This document shows positions 1 through 8,065 of a stretch of DNA of 64,000 nt, piece after piece. The translations under genes were made by a program, and so were the position numbers. This stretch comes from Marinobacterium rhizophilum (GTDB taxonomy: Bacteria > Pseudomonadota > Gammaproteobacteria > Pseudomonadales > Balneatricaceae). Positions within the stretch are counted from its first letter, which is position 1; every line of letters starts with the position of its first letter. The DNA lies in contig NZ_CP073347.1 in the NCBI RefSeq assembly GCF_024397915.1, positions 2,604,001 to 2,668,000 on the forward strand, given 5' to 3'. Below the pieces are notes generated by a model. That model did no database searches, was not told the origin of the DNA, and saw nothing but the letters and a program-made list of their open reading frames with translations.

Positions 1-468
1 ATCATAGATCACGCGCAAATTATAATTGTCAGCTATTTTTTGTATAGACTCGACATCACAAGGGGTGCCATAACAGTGGACAGGCAGAATTGCAGTCGTC
101 TGTGACGTGATCGCCGCTTCAATTTTTTTTGGGTCTATATTCAGTGTTTTTGGATCTATATCGACAAAAACAGGTTTAATTCCGTTCCAAAGCAGCGAAT
201 GAGATGTTGCAACGAAGGAGTATGGCGTCGTTATTACTTCACCAGTAATACGAAGTGCCTGCAGCGCTGTCAGCAAAGCCACAGTGCCGCTATTAAACAG
301 CGCAATCTCTGGCACACCTAAATACTCACACAGAGCCTGTTCCAGCTTTCCGTGCATAGGCCCGCCATTTGTTAACCTTTTACTTTCCCAAATCTCTTCC
401 AGGTATGGAATAAACTCTTCAAGCGATGGCAAGTAGGGCTCGGTAACGTAGATAGGTTTATCGCTCAT
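1..468 (-). CDS. DegT/DnrJ/EryC1 sugar aminotransferase, VioA/FdtB-like (3' end outside window)
   Basis: The first 156 codons of a PLP-dependent nucleotide-sugar aminotransferase are present, beginning MSDKPIYVTEPYLPSLEEF and reading to RVIYD at the window edge. Members of this family transaminate a 4-keto-6-deoxy dTDP-sugar; VioA and FdtB-type enzymes, which this resembles, make amino sugars for O-antigen. Visible family motifs are NGGPMHGKLE, NSGTVALLTALQAL and TTPYSFVATSHS. The HAFG segment and the PLP-binding lysine lie beyond the window. It follows the ABC exporter by 56 nt on the same strand. The DNA is visibly richer in A+T than the genes further right, as is common for transferred O-antigen genes. 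The exact sugar substrate is inferred only. Confidence 0.85.
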   Translation of the reverse strand, partial: MSDKPIYVTEPYLPSLEEFIPYLEEIWESKRLTNGGPMHGKLEQALCEYLGVPEIALFNSGTVALLTALQALRITGEVITTPYSFVATSHSLLWNGIKPVFVDIDPKTLNIDPKKIEAAITSQTTAILPVHCYGTPCDVESIQKIADNYNLRVIYD

Positions 469-524
469 TAATTCACCGCTATTGTTCGCAATCCATCGAT
501 AAGTATTTCTTTAGCCGAAACAGT

Positions 525-2321
525 TCACGCATGCTCTGTCATACGTTGAAATATTTCATTACGCAGTGCAAGTTCGTCGTAAACGCCACTATCAACAACC
601 ACCCCATTATCCATCAGGTAGATCCGATTGCATGATTTCACAGTAGACAAACGATGAGCAATAATAATAATCGTTTTATGTCCCGAGAAGTCATGAATGG
701 CATCCATCACCAACCTTTCAGTAATTCCATCAAGCGCACTTGTCGCTTCATCCAGCACGAGTACGTCAGCATCATCATAAAGTGCACGAGCAATGCCGAT
801 ACGCTGACGTTCCCCACCGGAAAGCTGCACACCGCGCTCACCCACCAGCGTATTCAGCCCGAGCGGCAGGCGCCCGAGTAAATCATCCAGATGTGCCATA
901 CGTGCAGCACGCTCTACGCGCTCATCATCTATCCCCGTCAGCGGCAAACCAAAGGCGATGTTTTCACGAATGCTGGCGTCTGCCAGGAAGATTGATTGCG
1001 GTACATAGCCGATGTTGTTCTGCCAGGCCCGAAGCTCATCTGACCTAAGTGGCTGACCATCGATGCAGAGACTCCCCTCATCTGGCTCGATCAGCCCCAA
1101 AAGAATATCGATAGCCGTGGATTTACCGGAACCGGATGCGCCTACCACCCCGATCACTTGATTTAACGGTAATGTCAGAGTCAGGTTATCCAGCGCCCAC
1201 TCATCTTTGCCAGGGTAACGAAAACGGACATTTTCCAACGAGATCTGTTTACGGGCCACCTTACGACCTTGGGCTTCGGCGGGTTTGTCAACTACGGCCT
1301 TACGACTAGCCTCTAAATCCACTTTCAAATTATCGAACGCCGCCAGGTTGCTGCGCAGTGTCGCGGCAGATGCATAGATATGCTGAAACGCCGGTAGTAG
1401 CTTGAAGCCGGCCAGCGCATACACCGCCAGAACCGGTAGTACCGTACCAAGGTCCCCCTGGTTGCTACGCAACAGGTAGAGCACAAGCATGATGATGGCA
1501 CCAAAGGCGACTAGTTCCATGGCATAGCGCGGCACTTGCGCCATCACTGTGTTGGTACCCTGGGCACGGCCGAAGGCTTGGTTGGCGGCTGAGTAACGTT
1601 CATTAAAATCGGCCTGACGTCCAAGCAACAGAGTATCCTTGATGCCACCGAACCCTTCCTGCATCAGTTTCATTCGCTCGCGATTGGTCTTTGTCACGAT
1701 CTGGCCATTTGCAACCAGGCGGCGACGCACAATGCGGTAGAGCAACAAGTAGGCTGCCGCAAATAACCCTATTCCCATTAGTGCGACAAGCGGATTGTAG
1801 ATCAGGATAGCCACCGCAATCACCAGCGCTAAAATGGCACGAGCATTAAGCTGCAAAAACTGTGTAATCACTTGGTTGGTAAGCCGAATACATTCGCCGT
1901 TAATTTTGTTGATCAACTGCGAGCTATTGCCGCTGGCATGGAACAGCCAGCATTGCTGCATATAGTGCCGGTAAAGTCGGGTACTCAACTCAGCGCCCAG
2001 CTGCTGGCCGTAATAGGCAAGGCGCCAGTTGGAATACATGGAAACACAAGCCGCCACTGTCAGAGCCCCCAATACACCAACTCCGAGCCAGAACAAAAAA
2101 TCCTCTGGTGAACCAAGGGCACTAGCCCGATAGAGCTGGGCCAGGATGCCATCACCTTGCAGGTGGCTCATATCCGCAACCAAGGCCATAAAGGGCCCAA
2201 TGGAAAAGATGCTCGCCATCTCGGCAACGGCCGTAAGCCCGATCAGACATTGCAGGCGCAATAGCCCCTTTCGCTGATCATGGGTAAGCAGAGAGTAAAG
2301 TTCTTTAAGACTCGACAGCAT
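525..2321 (-). CDS. ABC exporter (fused permease-ATPase), flippase type
   Basis: A 598-residue half-transporter with an N-terminal membrane domain (about residues 20-320) and a C-terminal ATPase. Walker A GASGSGKST lies near residue 395, the signature LSGGERQRIGIARAL near 498, Walker B VLVLDEATSALD follows, and the switch histidine is in IIAHRL. The arrangement fits MsbA-like and PglK/Wzk-type lipid-linked oligosaccharide flippases. Placed between dTDP-rhamnose genes and a sugar aminotransferase, it probably moves a polyprenyl-linked glycan across the inner membrane, but the cargo cannot be read from the sequence. It would act as a homodimer. It is transcribed in the same direction as rfbC, after an 85-nt gap. 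Confidence 0.88.
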   Translation of the reverse strand: MLSSLKELYSLLTHDQRKGLLRLQCLIGLTAVAEMASIFSIGPFMALVADMSHLQGDGILAQLYRASALGSPEDFLFWLGVGVLGALTVAACVSMYSNWRLAYYGQQLGAELSTRLYRHYMQQCWLFHASGNSSQLINKINGECIRLTNQVITQFLQLNARAILALVIAVAILIYNPLVALMGIGLFAAAYLLLYRIVRRRLVANGQIVTKTNRERMKLMQEGFGGIKDTLLLGRQADFNERYSAANQAFGRAQGTNTVMAQVPRYAMELVAFGAIIMLVLYLLRSNQGDLGTVLPVLAVYALAGFKLLPAFQHIYASAATLRSNLAAFDNLKVDLEASRKAVVDKPAEAQGRKVARKQISLENVRFRYPGKDEWALDNLTLTLPLNQVIGVVGASGSGKSTAIDILLGLIEPDEGSLCIDGQPLRSDELRAWQNNIGYVPQSIFLADASIRENIAFGLPLTGIDDERVERAARMAHLDDLLGRLPLGLNTLVGERGVQLSGGERQRIGIARALYDDADVLVLDEATSALDGITERLVMDAIHDFSGHKTIIIIAHRLSTVKSCNRIYLMDNGVVVDSGVYDELALRNEIFQRMTEHA

Positions 2322-2406
2322 TAGAATAATCTTGGGGCTGTAAAGAAATATCGACTAAGATTCATAACATTTCACACCTTGAATAACACGATACACTTAT
2401 CAGATA

Positions 2407-2943
2407 TTATTTTGTGATCTGTAGCAGGTATCCATCTCGATCCTTTTTCGACAGCTGCGCATCGCTATTTATTAACGGCCACTCCACCCCAATCCCCGGA
2501 TCATCCCACCGAATACAACACTCATGCTCCGGCGCATAGTAATCCGTGCATCTGTACTGCAGCTCTGCCTCGTCCGACGTCACATAAAACCCATGCGCAA
2601 ACCCGGGCGGCACCCACATCATCTGCTTGCTGTCTTCATTCAAATACACGCCGACCCACTTTCCTAATGTCGGCGAATCGCGGCGGATGTCGACCGCGAC
2701 ATCAAACACCTCGCCGCGGGTAACGCGCACCAGTTTTCCCTGGGGGTGCTTGACCTGGTAGTGCAGGCCGCGCAGTACGCCCTTTTTGGAGCGACTGTGG
2801 TTTTCCTGCACGAAACTGTATGGCCCGCAGTATTGCTCGAATTCGTTCTGGCGGAAGGTTTCCATAAAGAAGCCGCGCTCGTCACTGAATACCTTGGGTG
2901 TTATCAGCACGACATCCGGAATCTCGAGAGGGGTAAATTCCAT
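2407..2943 (-). CDS. rfbC: dTDP-4-dehydrorhamnose 3,5-epimerase
   Basis: Third enzyme of dTDP-L-rhamnose synthesis; it epimerises C3 and C5 of dTDP-4-keto-6-deoxyglucose. The 178-residue length is normal for RmlC. The cupin core is recognisable from FMETFRQNEFE, the catalytic-histidine region GLHYQVKHPQGKLVRV, GEVFDVAVDIR and WVPPGFAHGFYV. The start ATG touches the stop of rfbA (shared base at 2943), so the two are translationally coupled. The gene is last in the rfbB-D-A-C group, downstream of the ops element. Confidence 0.97.
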   Translation of the reverse strand: MEFTPLEIPDVVLITPKVFSDERGFFMETFRQNEFEQYCGPYSFVQENHSRSKKGVLRGLHYQVKHPQGKLVRVTRGEVFDVAVDIRRDSPTLGKWVGVYLNEDSKQMMWVPPGFAHGFYVTSDEAELQYRCTDYYAPEHECCIRWDDPGIGVEWPLINSDAQLSKKDRDGYLLQITK

Positions 2944-3833
2944 TAAAACGGCTCTTTATAGTCTTGCAGCACCTTCAGCAGGTACTGGCCATAGCCATTC
3001 TTCCTGAAACGTTCTGCCTGCTGCTCTACTTCCGTGGCGCTTAACCAGCCTTTCTTGAATGCGATCTCTTCGAGACAGGCGACCTTGAGGCCCTGGCGCT
3101 GCTCGATGGTGGCGACAAACTGGCCGGCATCCAGCAGGGAGTCATGGGTGCCGGTATCCAGCCAGGCGAAGCCGCGGCCGAGCATTTCGACGCTCAGGCT
3201 CTGGTCCTGCAGGTAGAAACTGTTGATATCGGTGATTTCCAGCTCGCCCCTTTTGGAGGGCTTGATCGTTTTGGCGATATCGATCACGCGGTTGTCGTAG
3301 AAATACAGGCCCGTTACCGCGTAATTGGATTTCGGCTGCGCGGGCTTTTCCTCGATACTGATGGCACGACCGGCGCTGTCGAACTCCACCACGCCAAAAC
3401 GCTCCGGGTCCGACACATGGTAGCCAAATACCGTCGCCCCTTCGGTACGGGCATCCGCGGCATAGAGCTTGTCGGTAAAGTGCTGACCGTAGTAGATATT
3501 GTCACCGAGGATCAGGCAGCAGTTGTCGTTGCCGATAAAGCTCTCGCCAATAATGAAGGCCTGCGCCAGGCCGTCCGGCGATGGCTGCACTGCGTAGCTC
3601 AACCGAATGCCAAACTGGCTGCCATCCCCCAGCAGGTGCTGAAAATTGGGCAGGTCTTCAGGCGTGGAAATAATCAGGACCTCACGGATACCCGCCAGCA
3701 TCAGCACCGACAGCGGATAGTAGATCATCGGCTTGTCGTAAATCGGCAGCAGCTGCTTGGACACACCCAGGGTAATGGGATGCAAGCGGGTACCGGCGCC
3801 GCCGGCGAGGATAAGGCCTTTGCGTTGGGTCAT
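2943..3833 (-). CDS. rfbA: glucose-1-phosphate thymidylyltransferase
   Basis: Makes dTDP-glucose from dTTP and glucose-1-phosphate, the first step of the dTDP-rhamnose pathway. The 296 residues match the RmlA family length. The nucleotide-binding loop GLILAGGAGTRLHPIT is at residues 6-21, followed by KQLLPIYDKPMIYYPL, the metal-binding segment LILGDNIYYG and VVEFD. Its start overlaps the stop of rfbD by 4 nt and its stop touches the start of rfbC, so the gene sits in the middle of a tightly coupled operon. The product is cytoplasmic. Confidence 0.98.
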   Translation of the reverse strand: MTQRKGLILAGGAGTRLHPITLGVSKQLLPIYDKPMIYYPLSVLMLAGIREVLIISTPEDLPNFQHLLGDGSQFGIRLSYAVQPSPDGLAQAFIIGESFIGNDNCCLILGDNIYYGQHFTDKLYAADARTEGATVFGYHVSDPERFGVVEFDSAGRAISIEEKPAQPKSNYAVTGLYFYDNRVIDIAKTIKPSKRGELEITDINSFYLQDQSLSVEMLGRGFAWLDTGTHDSLLDAGQFVATIEQRQGLKVACLEEIAFKKGWLSATEVEQQAERFRKNGYGQYLLKVLQDYKEPF

Positions 3834-4729
3834 CGGTTACTCCCTGTGATTTCCTTCAGCAGGCGGGACACGCCATTCTGCCAAGTCGGCAGCCGCAGAT
3901 TAAAGTGCTGCTGCAGGCGCTGCGTATCAAGCCTTGAGTTTAGTGGGCGTATCGCTGGCGAGGGGTACTCCGTGGCGGGAATCGGCACTATCTCCCTTAC
4001 GGCAAGCTCCAGGCCAAGACTGCGCGCCTGGTCGACCAGGTAACAGCCATAGCCGTACCAGCTGGTTTCACCCTCGGCCGCCAGATGGTAAAGGCCGCCA
4101 AGGTCCGGGGTTTCCTGCATACGCCGCAGCGCCTGAGCCGTCATATCGGCCAGCAGGTCGGCCCCGGTGGGGGCGCCCACCTGGTCATCTATCAAGCTCA
4201 GCTGCTCGTGCTCGCGGGCCAGGCGCAGGATCGTTTTGATGAAGTTGTGGCCATGCTTGCCGTATACCCAGCTGGTACGAAAGATCAGGTGGCGGCAACC
4301 GCTGGCGAGAATGGCCGCCTCACCCGCCAGCTTGCTGGCGCCATACACATTCAGCGGTGCCGGGGTATTGGTTTCGCGCCAGGGCGAGCTGCCGCTGCCA
4401 TCGAAGACATAGTCGGTAGAATAATGCACCAGCGTGGCCTCGAGCCTGCGTGCTTCCTCCGCCAGCAGCTGCACCGCGTCAGCGTTGATCAGGTATGCCA
4501 GCTCCGCTTCCTGCTCGGCCCGGTCCACCGCGGTATAGGCCGCTGCATTGACGATAACATCTGGCTTTACCTGGCGAATGCTGGCGCGCAGGCCGTCGAA
4601 ATCCGCCAGATCACCGCACAGGCCATTCAGCCCCTTTCGATCCAGCGCGACAAGCTCACCCAGCGGGGCCAGGGCCCGCTGCAGTTCCCACCCCACCTGG
4701 CCATTCTTGCCCAGCAGCAGGATTTTCAA
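3830..4729 (-). CDS. rfbD: dTDP-4-dehydrorhamnose reductase
   Basis: Final NAD(P)H-dependent step to dTDP-L-rhamnose. The likely start is TTG at 4729, giving protein beginning LKILLLGKNGQVGWEL read with Met; the reading frame stays open to an ATG at 4768, but that would add 13 residues unlike the family. The TTG overlaps the rfbB TGA (TTGA), and AGGTGA sits at a good ribosome-binding distance. Motifs are GKNGQVG (Rossmann loop), VNAAAYTAVDRAE, YSTDYVFDG and the YGASKLAGE catalytic Tyr-Lys pair. The protein is about 299 residues, the family norm. Confidence 0.95.
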   Translation of the reverse strand: MKILLLGKNGQVGWELQRALAPLGELVALDRKGLNGLCGDLADFDGLRASIRQVKPDVIVNAAAYTAVDRAEQEAELAYLINADAVQLLAEEARRLEATLVHYSTDYVFDGSGSSPWRETNTPAPLNVYGASKLAGEAAILASGCRHLIFRTSWVYGKHGHNFIKTILRLAREHEQLSLIDDQVGAPTGADLLADMTAQALRRMQETPDLGGLYHLAAEGETSWYGYGCYLVDQARSLGLELAVREIVPIPATEYPSPAIRPLNSRLDTQRLQQHFNLRLPTWQNGVSRLLKEITGSNR

Positions 4730-5799
4730 GCAGTCACCTGACAGTCGCCGTACTGGGCGTCTATCCACTGCTGGTAGGCGCCGCTCTTGACCCGAGCCAC
4801 CCAGCCGGGATTATCAAGGTACCATTGCACGGTCTTGCGCAGGCCGGACTCGAACGTCTCCAGCGGTGCCCAGCCGAGTTCCCGCTGAACCTTGCCGGCA
4901 TCAATGGCATAACGCTGATCGTGACCCGGGCGGTCCTGGACATGGGTGATCAGGCGCTTGTAGCTACCCGCGCCGCATGGGCGCAACTGATCCAGCTGCT
5001 CGCACAGGGTATGCACCACGTCGATATTTCTCAGCTCGTTCAGGCCGCCAATATTGTAGGTTTCGCCGACCGTCCCGCGCTTCAAGACCGTATAGAGCGC
5101 ACGGGCGTGGTCTTCCACATGCAGCCAGTCGCGGCGCTGCTCGCCTTTGCCGTAGATCGGCAGCGGCTTGCCCTCAAGCGCATTCAGAATGACCAGCGGT
5201 ATCAGCTTTTCCGGAAACTGGCAGGGTCCGTAGTTATTGGAGCAATTGGTGATCAGTGTCGGCAGGCCGTAGCTGCGCTGCCAGGCCCGCACCAGGTGAT
5301 CGGAGCTCGCCTTGCTGGCTGAATAGGGCGAGCTCGGTGCATAGGAGGTAGATTCGGTAAACAGGGCATCGTTGGCACCCAGGTCCCCGTACACTTCGTC
5401 GGTGGAGACATGATGAAATCGAAAGGCGGCCTGTTCAGGCGCGTCCAGCCCCTGCCAGTAGGCTCTGGCGACCTCAAGCAGGGTATAGGTTCCCAGGATA
5501 TTGGTCTCGATAAAGGCCCCGGGGCCCGTTAGGGAGCGATCGACATGGCTTTCGGCCGCCAAATGCATCACCGCATCGGGGCTCTGGGCGGCAAAGACTC
5601 GCTCAAGCTCGGCGCGGTTGCAGATATCCATTTGCTCAAACACATAGCGATCACTGTGGCACAGGTCGCCCAGGGAGTCCGGATTGGCGGCGTAGGTGAG
5701 CTTGTCGACATTGACCACCAGATCCTGTGTGTTCTGCATCAGATGACGGATCACGGCCGAGCCGATAAAGCCTGCGCCGCCGGTAATCAGGATTTTCAT
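4726..5799 (-). CDS. rfbB: dTDP-glucose 4,6-dehydratase
   Basis: Converts dTDP-glucose to dTDP-4-keto-6-deoxyglucose, the branch point for rhamnose and for amino sugars such as the product of the aminotransferase at the left edge. The ATG at 5799 is preferred: it begins MKILITGGAGFIGSAV and is preceded by AAGGAG about ten bases upstream. A 29-residue upstream in-frame extension is not family-like. Further motifs are HLAAESHVDRS, STDEVYGDLG with the catalytic Asp-Glu, and YSASKASSDHLVRA with Tyr and Lys. The product has 357 residues. It is the first gene after the ops site and the 5800-6028 leader. Confidence 0.97.
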   Translation of the reverse strand: MKILITGGAGFIGSAVIRHLMQNTQDLVVNVDKLTYAANPDSLGDLCHSDRYVFEQMDICNRAELERVFAAQSPDAVMHLAAESHVDRSLTGPGAFIETNILGTYTLLEVARAYWQGLDAPEQAAFRFHHVSTDEVYGDLGANDALFTESTSYAPSSPYSASKASSDHLVRAWQRSYGLPTLITNCSNNYGPCQFPEKLIPLVILNALEGKPLPIYGKGEQRRDWLHVEDHARALYTVLKRGTVGETYNIGGLNELRNIDVVHTLCEQLDQLRPCGAGSYKRLITHVQDRPGHDQRYAIDAGKVQRELGWAPLETFESGLRKTVQWYLDNPGWVARVKSGAYQQWIDAQYGDCQVTA

Positions 5800-5953
5800 C
5801 GAGATGTTTCTCCTTCGAGCAGGCGCCTGCAAGCAACCTTCCGGGGAATGTTTTATGACAGCGGACTTCGGCTGATCTCTTCGCAAAGCGCCACCTGAAA
5901 GCGGCTCTGGCAGGGTGTTCTGGATAGGCCGGCTGCCAACGCACAGGCTTTAA

Positions 5954-5966
5954 GCACGCTACCGCC
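5954..5966 (-). promoter_or_regulatory. ops element (RfaH recruitment site, JUMPstart core)
   Basis: The minus strand reads GGCGGTAGCGTGC, identical to the canonical operon polarity suppressor element. It is preceded by CCCGG and followed by TTAAAG, in keeping with the longer JUMPstart consensus. RNA polymerase pauses at ops, and RfaH binds the exposed non-template strand and stays on the elongation complex. The site is about 155 nt upstream of the rfbB start, and its orientation is correct for rfbBDAC and the genes beyond. Confidence 0.93.
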
Positions 5967-5971
5967 CCGGG

Positions 5972-5984
5972 ATTGACCGTCAAT
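5972..5984. repeat. Perfect short palindrome next to ops
   Basis: The bases ATTGACCGTCAAT form a 6-bp inverted repeat with a single central base. It ends 5 bases upstream of the ops core on the transcribed strand. It could be an operator half-site pair or part of the ops pause hairpin region, and its size alone does not exclude chance. Confidence 0.4.
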
Positions 5985-6028
5985 TTCCCGAGAACGCGGC
6001 CCGCCAAAGGTTCTGCCCGCAGGCAGCC

Positions 6029-6532
6029 TCAGGCCTGGCGGATGTTGGCCAGCGGCATCACCAGCCGCTGGGTTCTTTGCATCAGGTTGAGCAGTATTAC
6101 CACACGTTCGGTGCCGTCGTAACATTCAAACAACGCATCGAGTTCGGCAAAGGCGCCGTCGGCAATGCGCACCCGATCACCGGTTTTCAGCAGGGTAACG
6201 GCTGGCTGTTTTTTCTCCCCGGCCACGCGCTTGCGCAGCTGATCGACAATATTGTGCGCGACAGGCAGGGGCGTATCGTTGAAGGTCACCAGGCGGCTAA
6301 CGCCACGGGTGGAACGGATCGGACGCCAGTTGTCCGCCAGCGGGTCCAGGTAGATAAACAGGTAGCCGGGGAAAAGCGGCTCCAGCAACTCGCAGCGCTT
6401 GCCGCCACGGATGCGTTCAACGGTCATGCAAGGCGCAAAGCAGTCGTAACCCTGGAATTCAAGATTTTCCAGCGCACGGGCGTCCTGCCGGGGCTTGGTT
6501 TGCAACAGATACCAGGCGCGCTGTACTGCCAT
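6029..6532 (-). CDS. rfaH: Transcription antiterminator RfaH
   Basis: A 167-residue NusG paralogue that suppresses Rho-dependent polarity in long surface-polysaccharide operons with ops sites. The N-terminal NGN domain is seen in WYLLQTKPRQDARALENLEFQGYDCFAP, LEPLFPGYLFIYLD and the STRGVSRLV segment typical of RfaH. The C-terminal KOW-type region (about residues 110-167) contains LLKTGDRVRIADGAFAELDALFE. An exact ops element lies 63 nt downstream of its stop codon, so in this genome RfaH is encoded beside at least one of its targets. NusG is unlikely because of this context and the RfaH-specific N-terminal motifs. Confidence 0.95.
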   Translation of the reverse strand: MAVQRAWYLLQTKPRQDARALENLEFQGYDCFAPCMTVERIRGGKRCELLEPLFPGYLFIYLDPLADNWRPIRSTRGVSRLVTFNDTPLPVAHNIVDQLRKRVAGEKKQPAVTLLKTGDRVRIADGAFAELDALFECYDGTERVVILLNLMQRTQRLVMPLANIRQA

Positions 6533-6648
6533 TGCGCTCTCCGTGTTCAGATTCCGTTTTCGGCCAGGCCGAGCAACCGAAACCAGTTGTCGAGTGTGTG
6601 TCCGGCTTGAGTATGGATGGATCGACGGAGCTTATCCACCCTGTTGAA

Positions 6649-7932
6649 TTACAGGCGTTTATCCACCTGATCCAGCGCCAGCATTCCTTTCACATCAAAC
6701 AATACACTGTGTTCGAGGTCCCTGCACAGCCCGCGGATGCGTTCTGCCCCCATCTCCTGGAACTGGCGATGGGCCACGGCCAGAACCACGGCATCAAACT
6801 GGCCCTGCTGCGGGCTTTCCAGCAGTGCCAGGCCGTATTCGTCCCGTGCCTGTTCAGGCTCAACCCAGGGGTCGTGCACATCCACATGGGCACCGTAGGA
6901 CTCAAGCTCGCGCACCACGTCGATGACCTTGGTGTTGCGGATATCGGGGCAGTTTTCCTTGAACGACAGCCCGAGGATCAGCACCCTGGCATCGGCCACG
7001 TGCACCCGGCGCTTGATCATCAGCTTGACCACCTCTTCGGCCACATACTGTCCCATGCCATCATTGATGCGCCGGCCCGCCAGGATGACGTCGGGAAAGT
7101 AGCCCGCTGCCTGTGCCTTGTGGGTCAGGTAATAGGGATCGACACCGATGCAGTGGCCACCCACCAGCCCCGGCCGGAACGGCAGGAAGTTCCACTTGGT
7201 GCCGGCGGCTTCCAGCACCTGGGAGGTATCGATACCGAGCTTGCCGAAGATGATTGCCAGCTCATTCACCAGGGCGATATTCAGGTCACGCTGGGTGTTT
7301 TCGATCACCTTGGAGGCTTCGGCCACCTTGATGCTGCCGGCCTTGTGGGTACCCGCGGTAATCACGCGGCGATACAGCGCATCGACAAAGTCCGCCACCT
7401 CGGGCGTGGAGCCCGACGTCACCTTGACGATGCTCGGCAGGCGGTGCTGCTTGTCACCGGGATTGATGCGCTCGGGGCTGTAGCCGACAAAGAAATCGCT
7501 GTTGAAGGCCATGCCGGAGGCCGCCTCCAGCACCGGTACGCACACCTCTTCGGTCGCGCCGGGGTAGACCGTGGACTCGTAAATGACCACGGAGCCGGGC
7601 TGCAAAATCGAGCCGATAGCCTGGCTGGCCTTGCGCAGCGGCGACAGGTCCGGCTGCTTGCTGTCATCCACCGGGGTCGGCACCGTGACGATAAAGACAT
7701 TGCACTGCGCCACGTCGGCAAGATCCGCACTGAAACTCAGCTGGCTGGCCGTGCGCAGCTCCTCGGGTTCGACTTCCAGCGTGCTGTCCTGCCCGCTCCT
7801 GAGCTCATCGACCCGCCCGCGGTTGATATCAAAGCCGACGGTGTCGAACTGCTTTCCAAACTCGACCGCCAGTGGCAGCCCCACGTAACCCAGACCCAAC
7901 ACACAGATCCTGATGTTATTCAGGTCCAACAT
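6649..7932 (-). CDS. tviB: UDP-N-acetylhexosamine 6-dehydrogenase (TviB/WbpO family)
   Basis: A 427-residue nucleotide-sugar dehydrogenase that oxidises UDP-GlcNAc or UDP-GalNAc to the uronic acid for capsule or O-antigen. It has the Rossmann motif VLGLGYVGLPLAVEFG (residues 11-26), FIVTVPTPVD, the NAD-domain ending YSPERINPGD, and the catalytic cysteine C261 in GGHCIGVDPYYL. The C-terminal UDP-binding part includes GLSFKENCPDIRNTKV. Overall sequence favours TviB/WbpO over UDP-glucose dehydrogenase. It is upstream of rfaH on the same strand (116-nt gap) and diverges from mnmC. The precise epimer used is not decidable here. Confidence 0.92.
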   Translation of the reverse strand: MLDLNNIRICVLGLGYVGLPLAVEFGKQFDTVGFDINRGRVDELRSGQDSTLEVEPEELRTASQLSFSADLADVAQCNVFIVTVPTPVDDSKQPDLSPLRKASQAIGSILQPGSVVIYESTVYPGATEEVCVPVLEAASGMAFNSDFFVGYSPERINPGDKQHRLPSIVKVTSGSTPEVADFVDALYRRVITAGTHKAGSIKVAEASKVIENTQRDLNIALVNELAIIFGKLGIDTSQVLEAAGTKWNFLPFRPGLVGGHCIGVDPYYLTHKAQAAGYFPDVILAGRRINDGMGQYVAEEVVKLMIKRRVHVADARVLILGLSFKENCPDIRNTKVIDVVRELESYGAHVDVHDPWVEPEQARDEYGLALLESPQQGQFDAVVLAVAHRQFQEMGAERIRGLCRDLEHSVLFDVKGMLALDQVDKRL

Positions 7933-8065
7933 TCTTTACGCCCTTGTGCTCTGAATATCGCAAAGCAGGTATCATAGCAGCCACAGGCGGATTGCGGGTA
8001 GCCGTGGCTTAGTGCTAAATCCCTGCCCCCTCGCCATCACTTGAGCAGCCGCAAATAACATTCCC

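Larger units (their letters stand above)
5800..6028 (-). promoter_or_regulatory. Leader between rfaH and rfbB carrying the ops element
   Basis: A 229-nt stretch without a supportable gene. In transcript order it contains a weak hairpin just after the rfaH stop (CTGCC/GGCAG stem at about 6013-6026), a perfect ATTGAC-x-GTCAAT palindrome, the ops core and then roughly 150 nt of leader before the rfbB ribosome-binding site. No strong sigma-70 promoter is obvious inside it, so rfaH and the rfb genes may share one transcript. That is inference. Confidence 0.55.

Noticed and set aside
6550..6590. Hairpin between tviB and rfaH as an intrinsic terminator
   Set aside because: A CGGCC/GGCCG stem exists, but no U-run follows on the transcribed strand, so termination is not supported.
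6532..7977. 481-codon plus-strand frame opposite tviB
   Set aside because: Antisense to a strongly conserved dehydrogenase; its composition is typical of a shadow frame and it would overlap rfaH control sequences.
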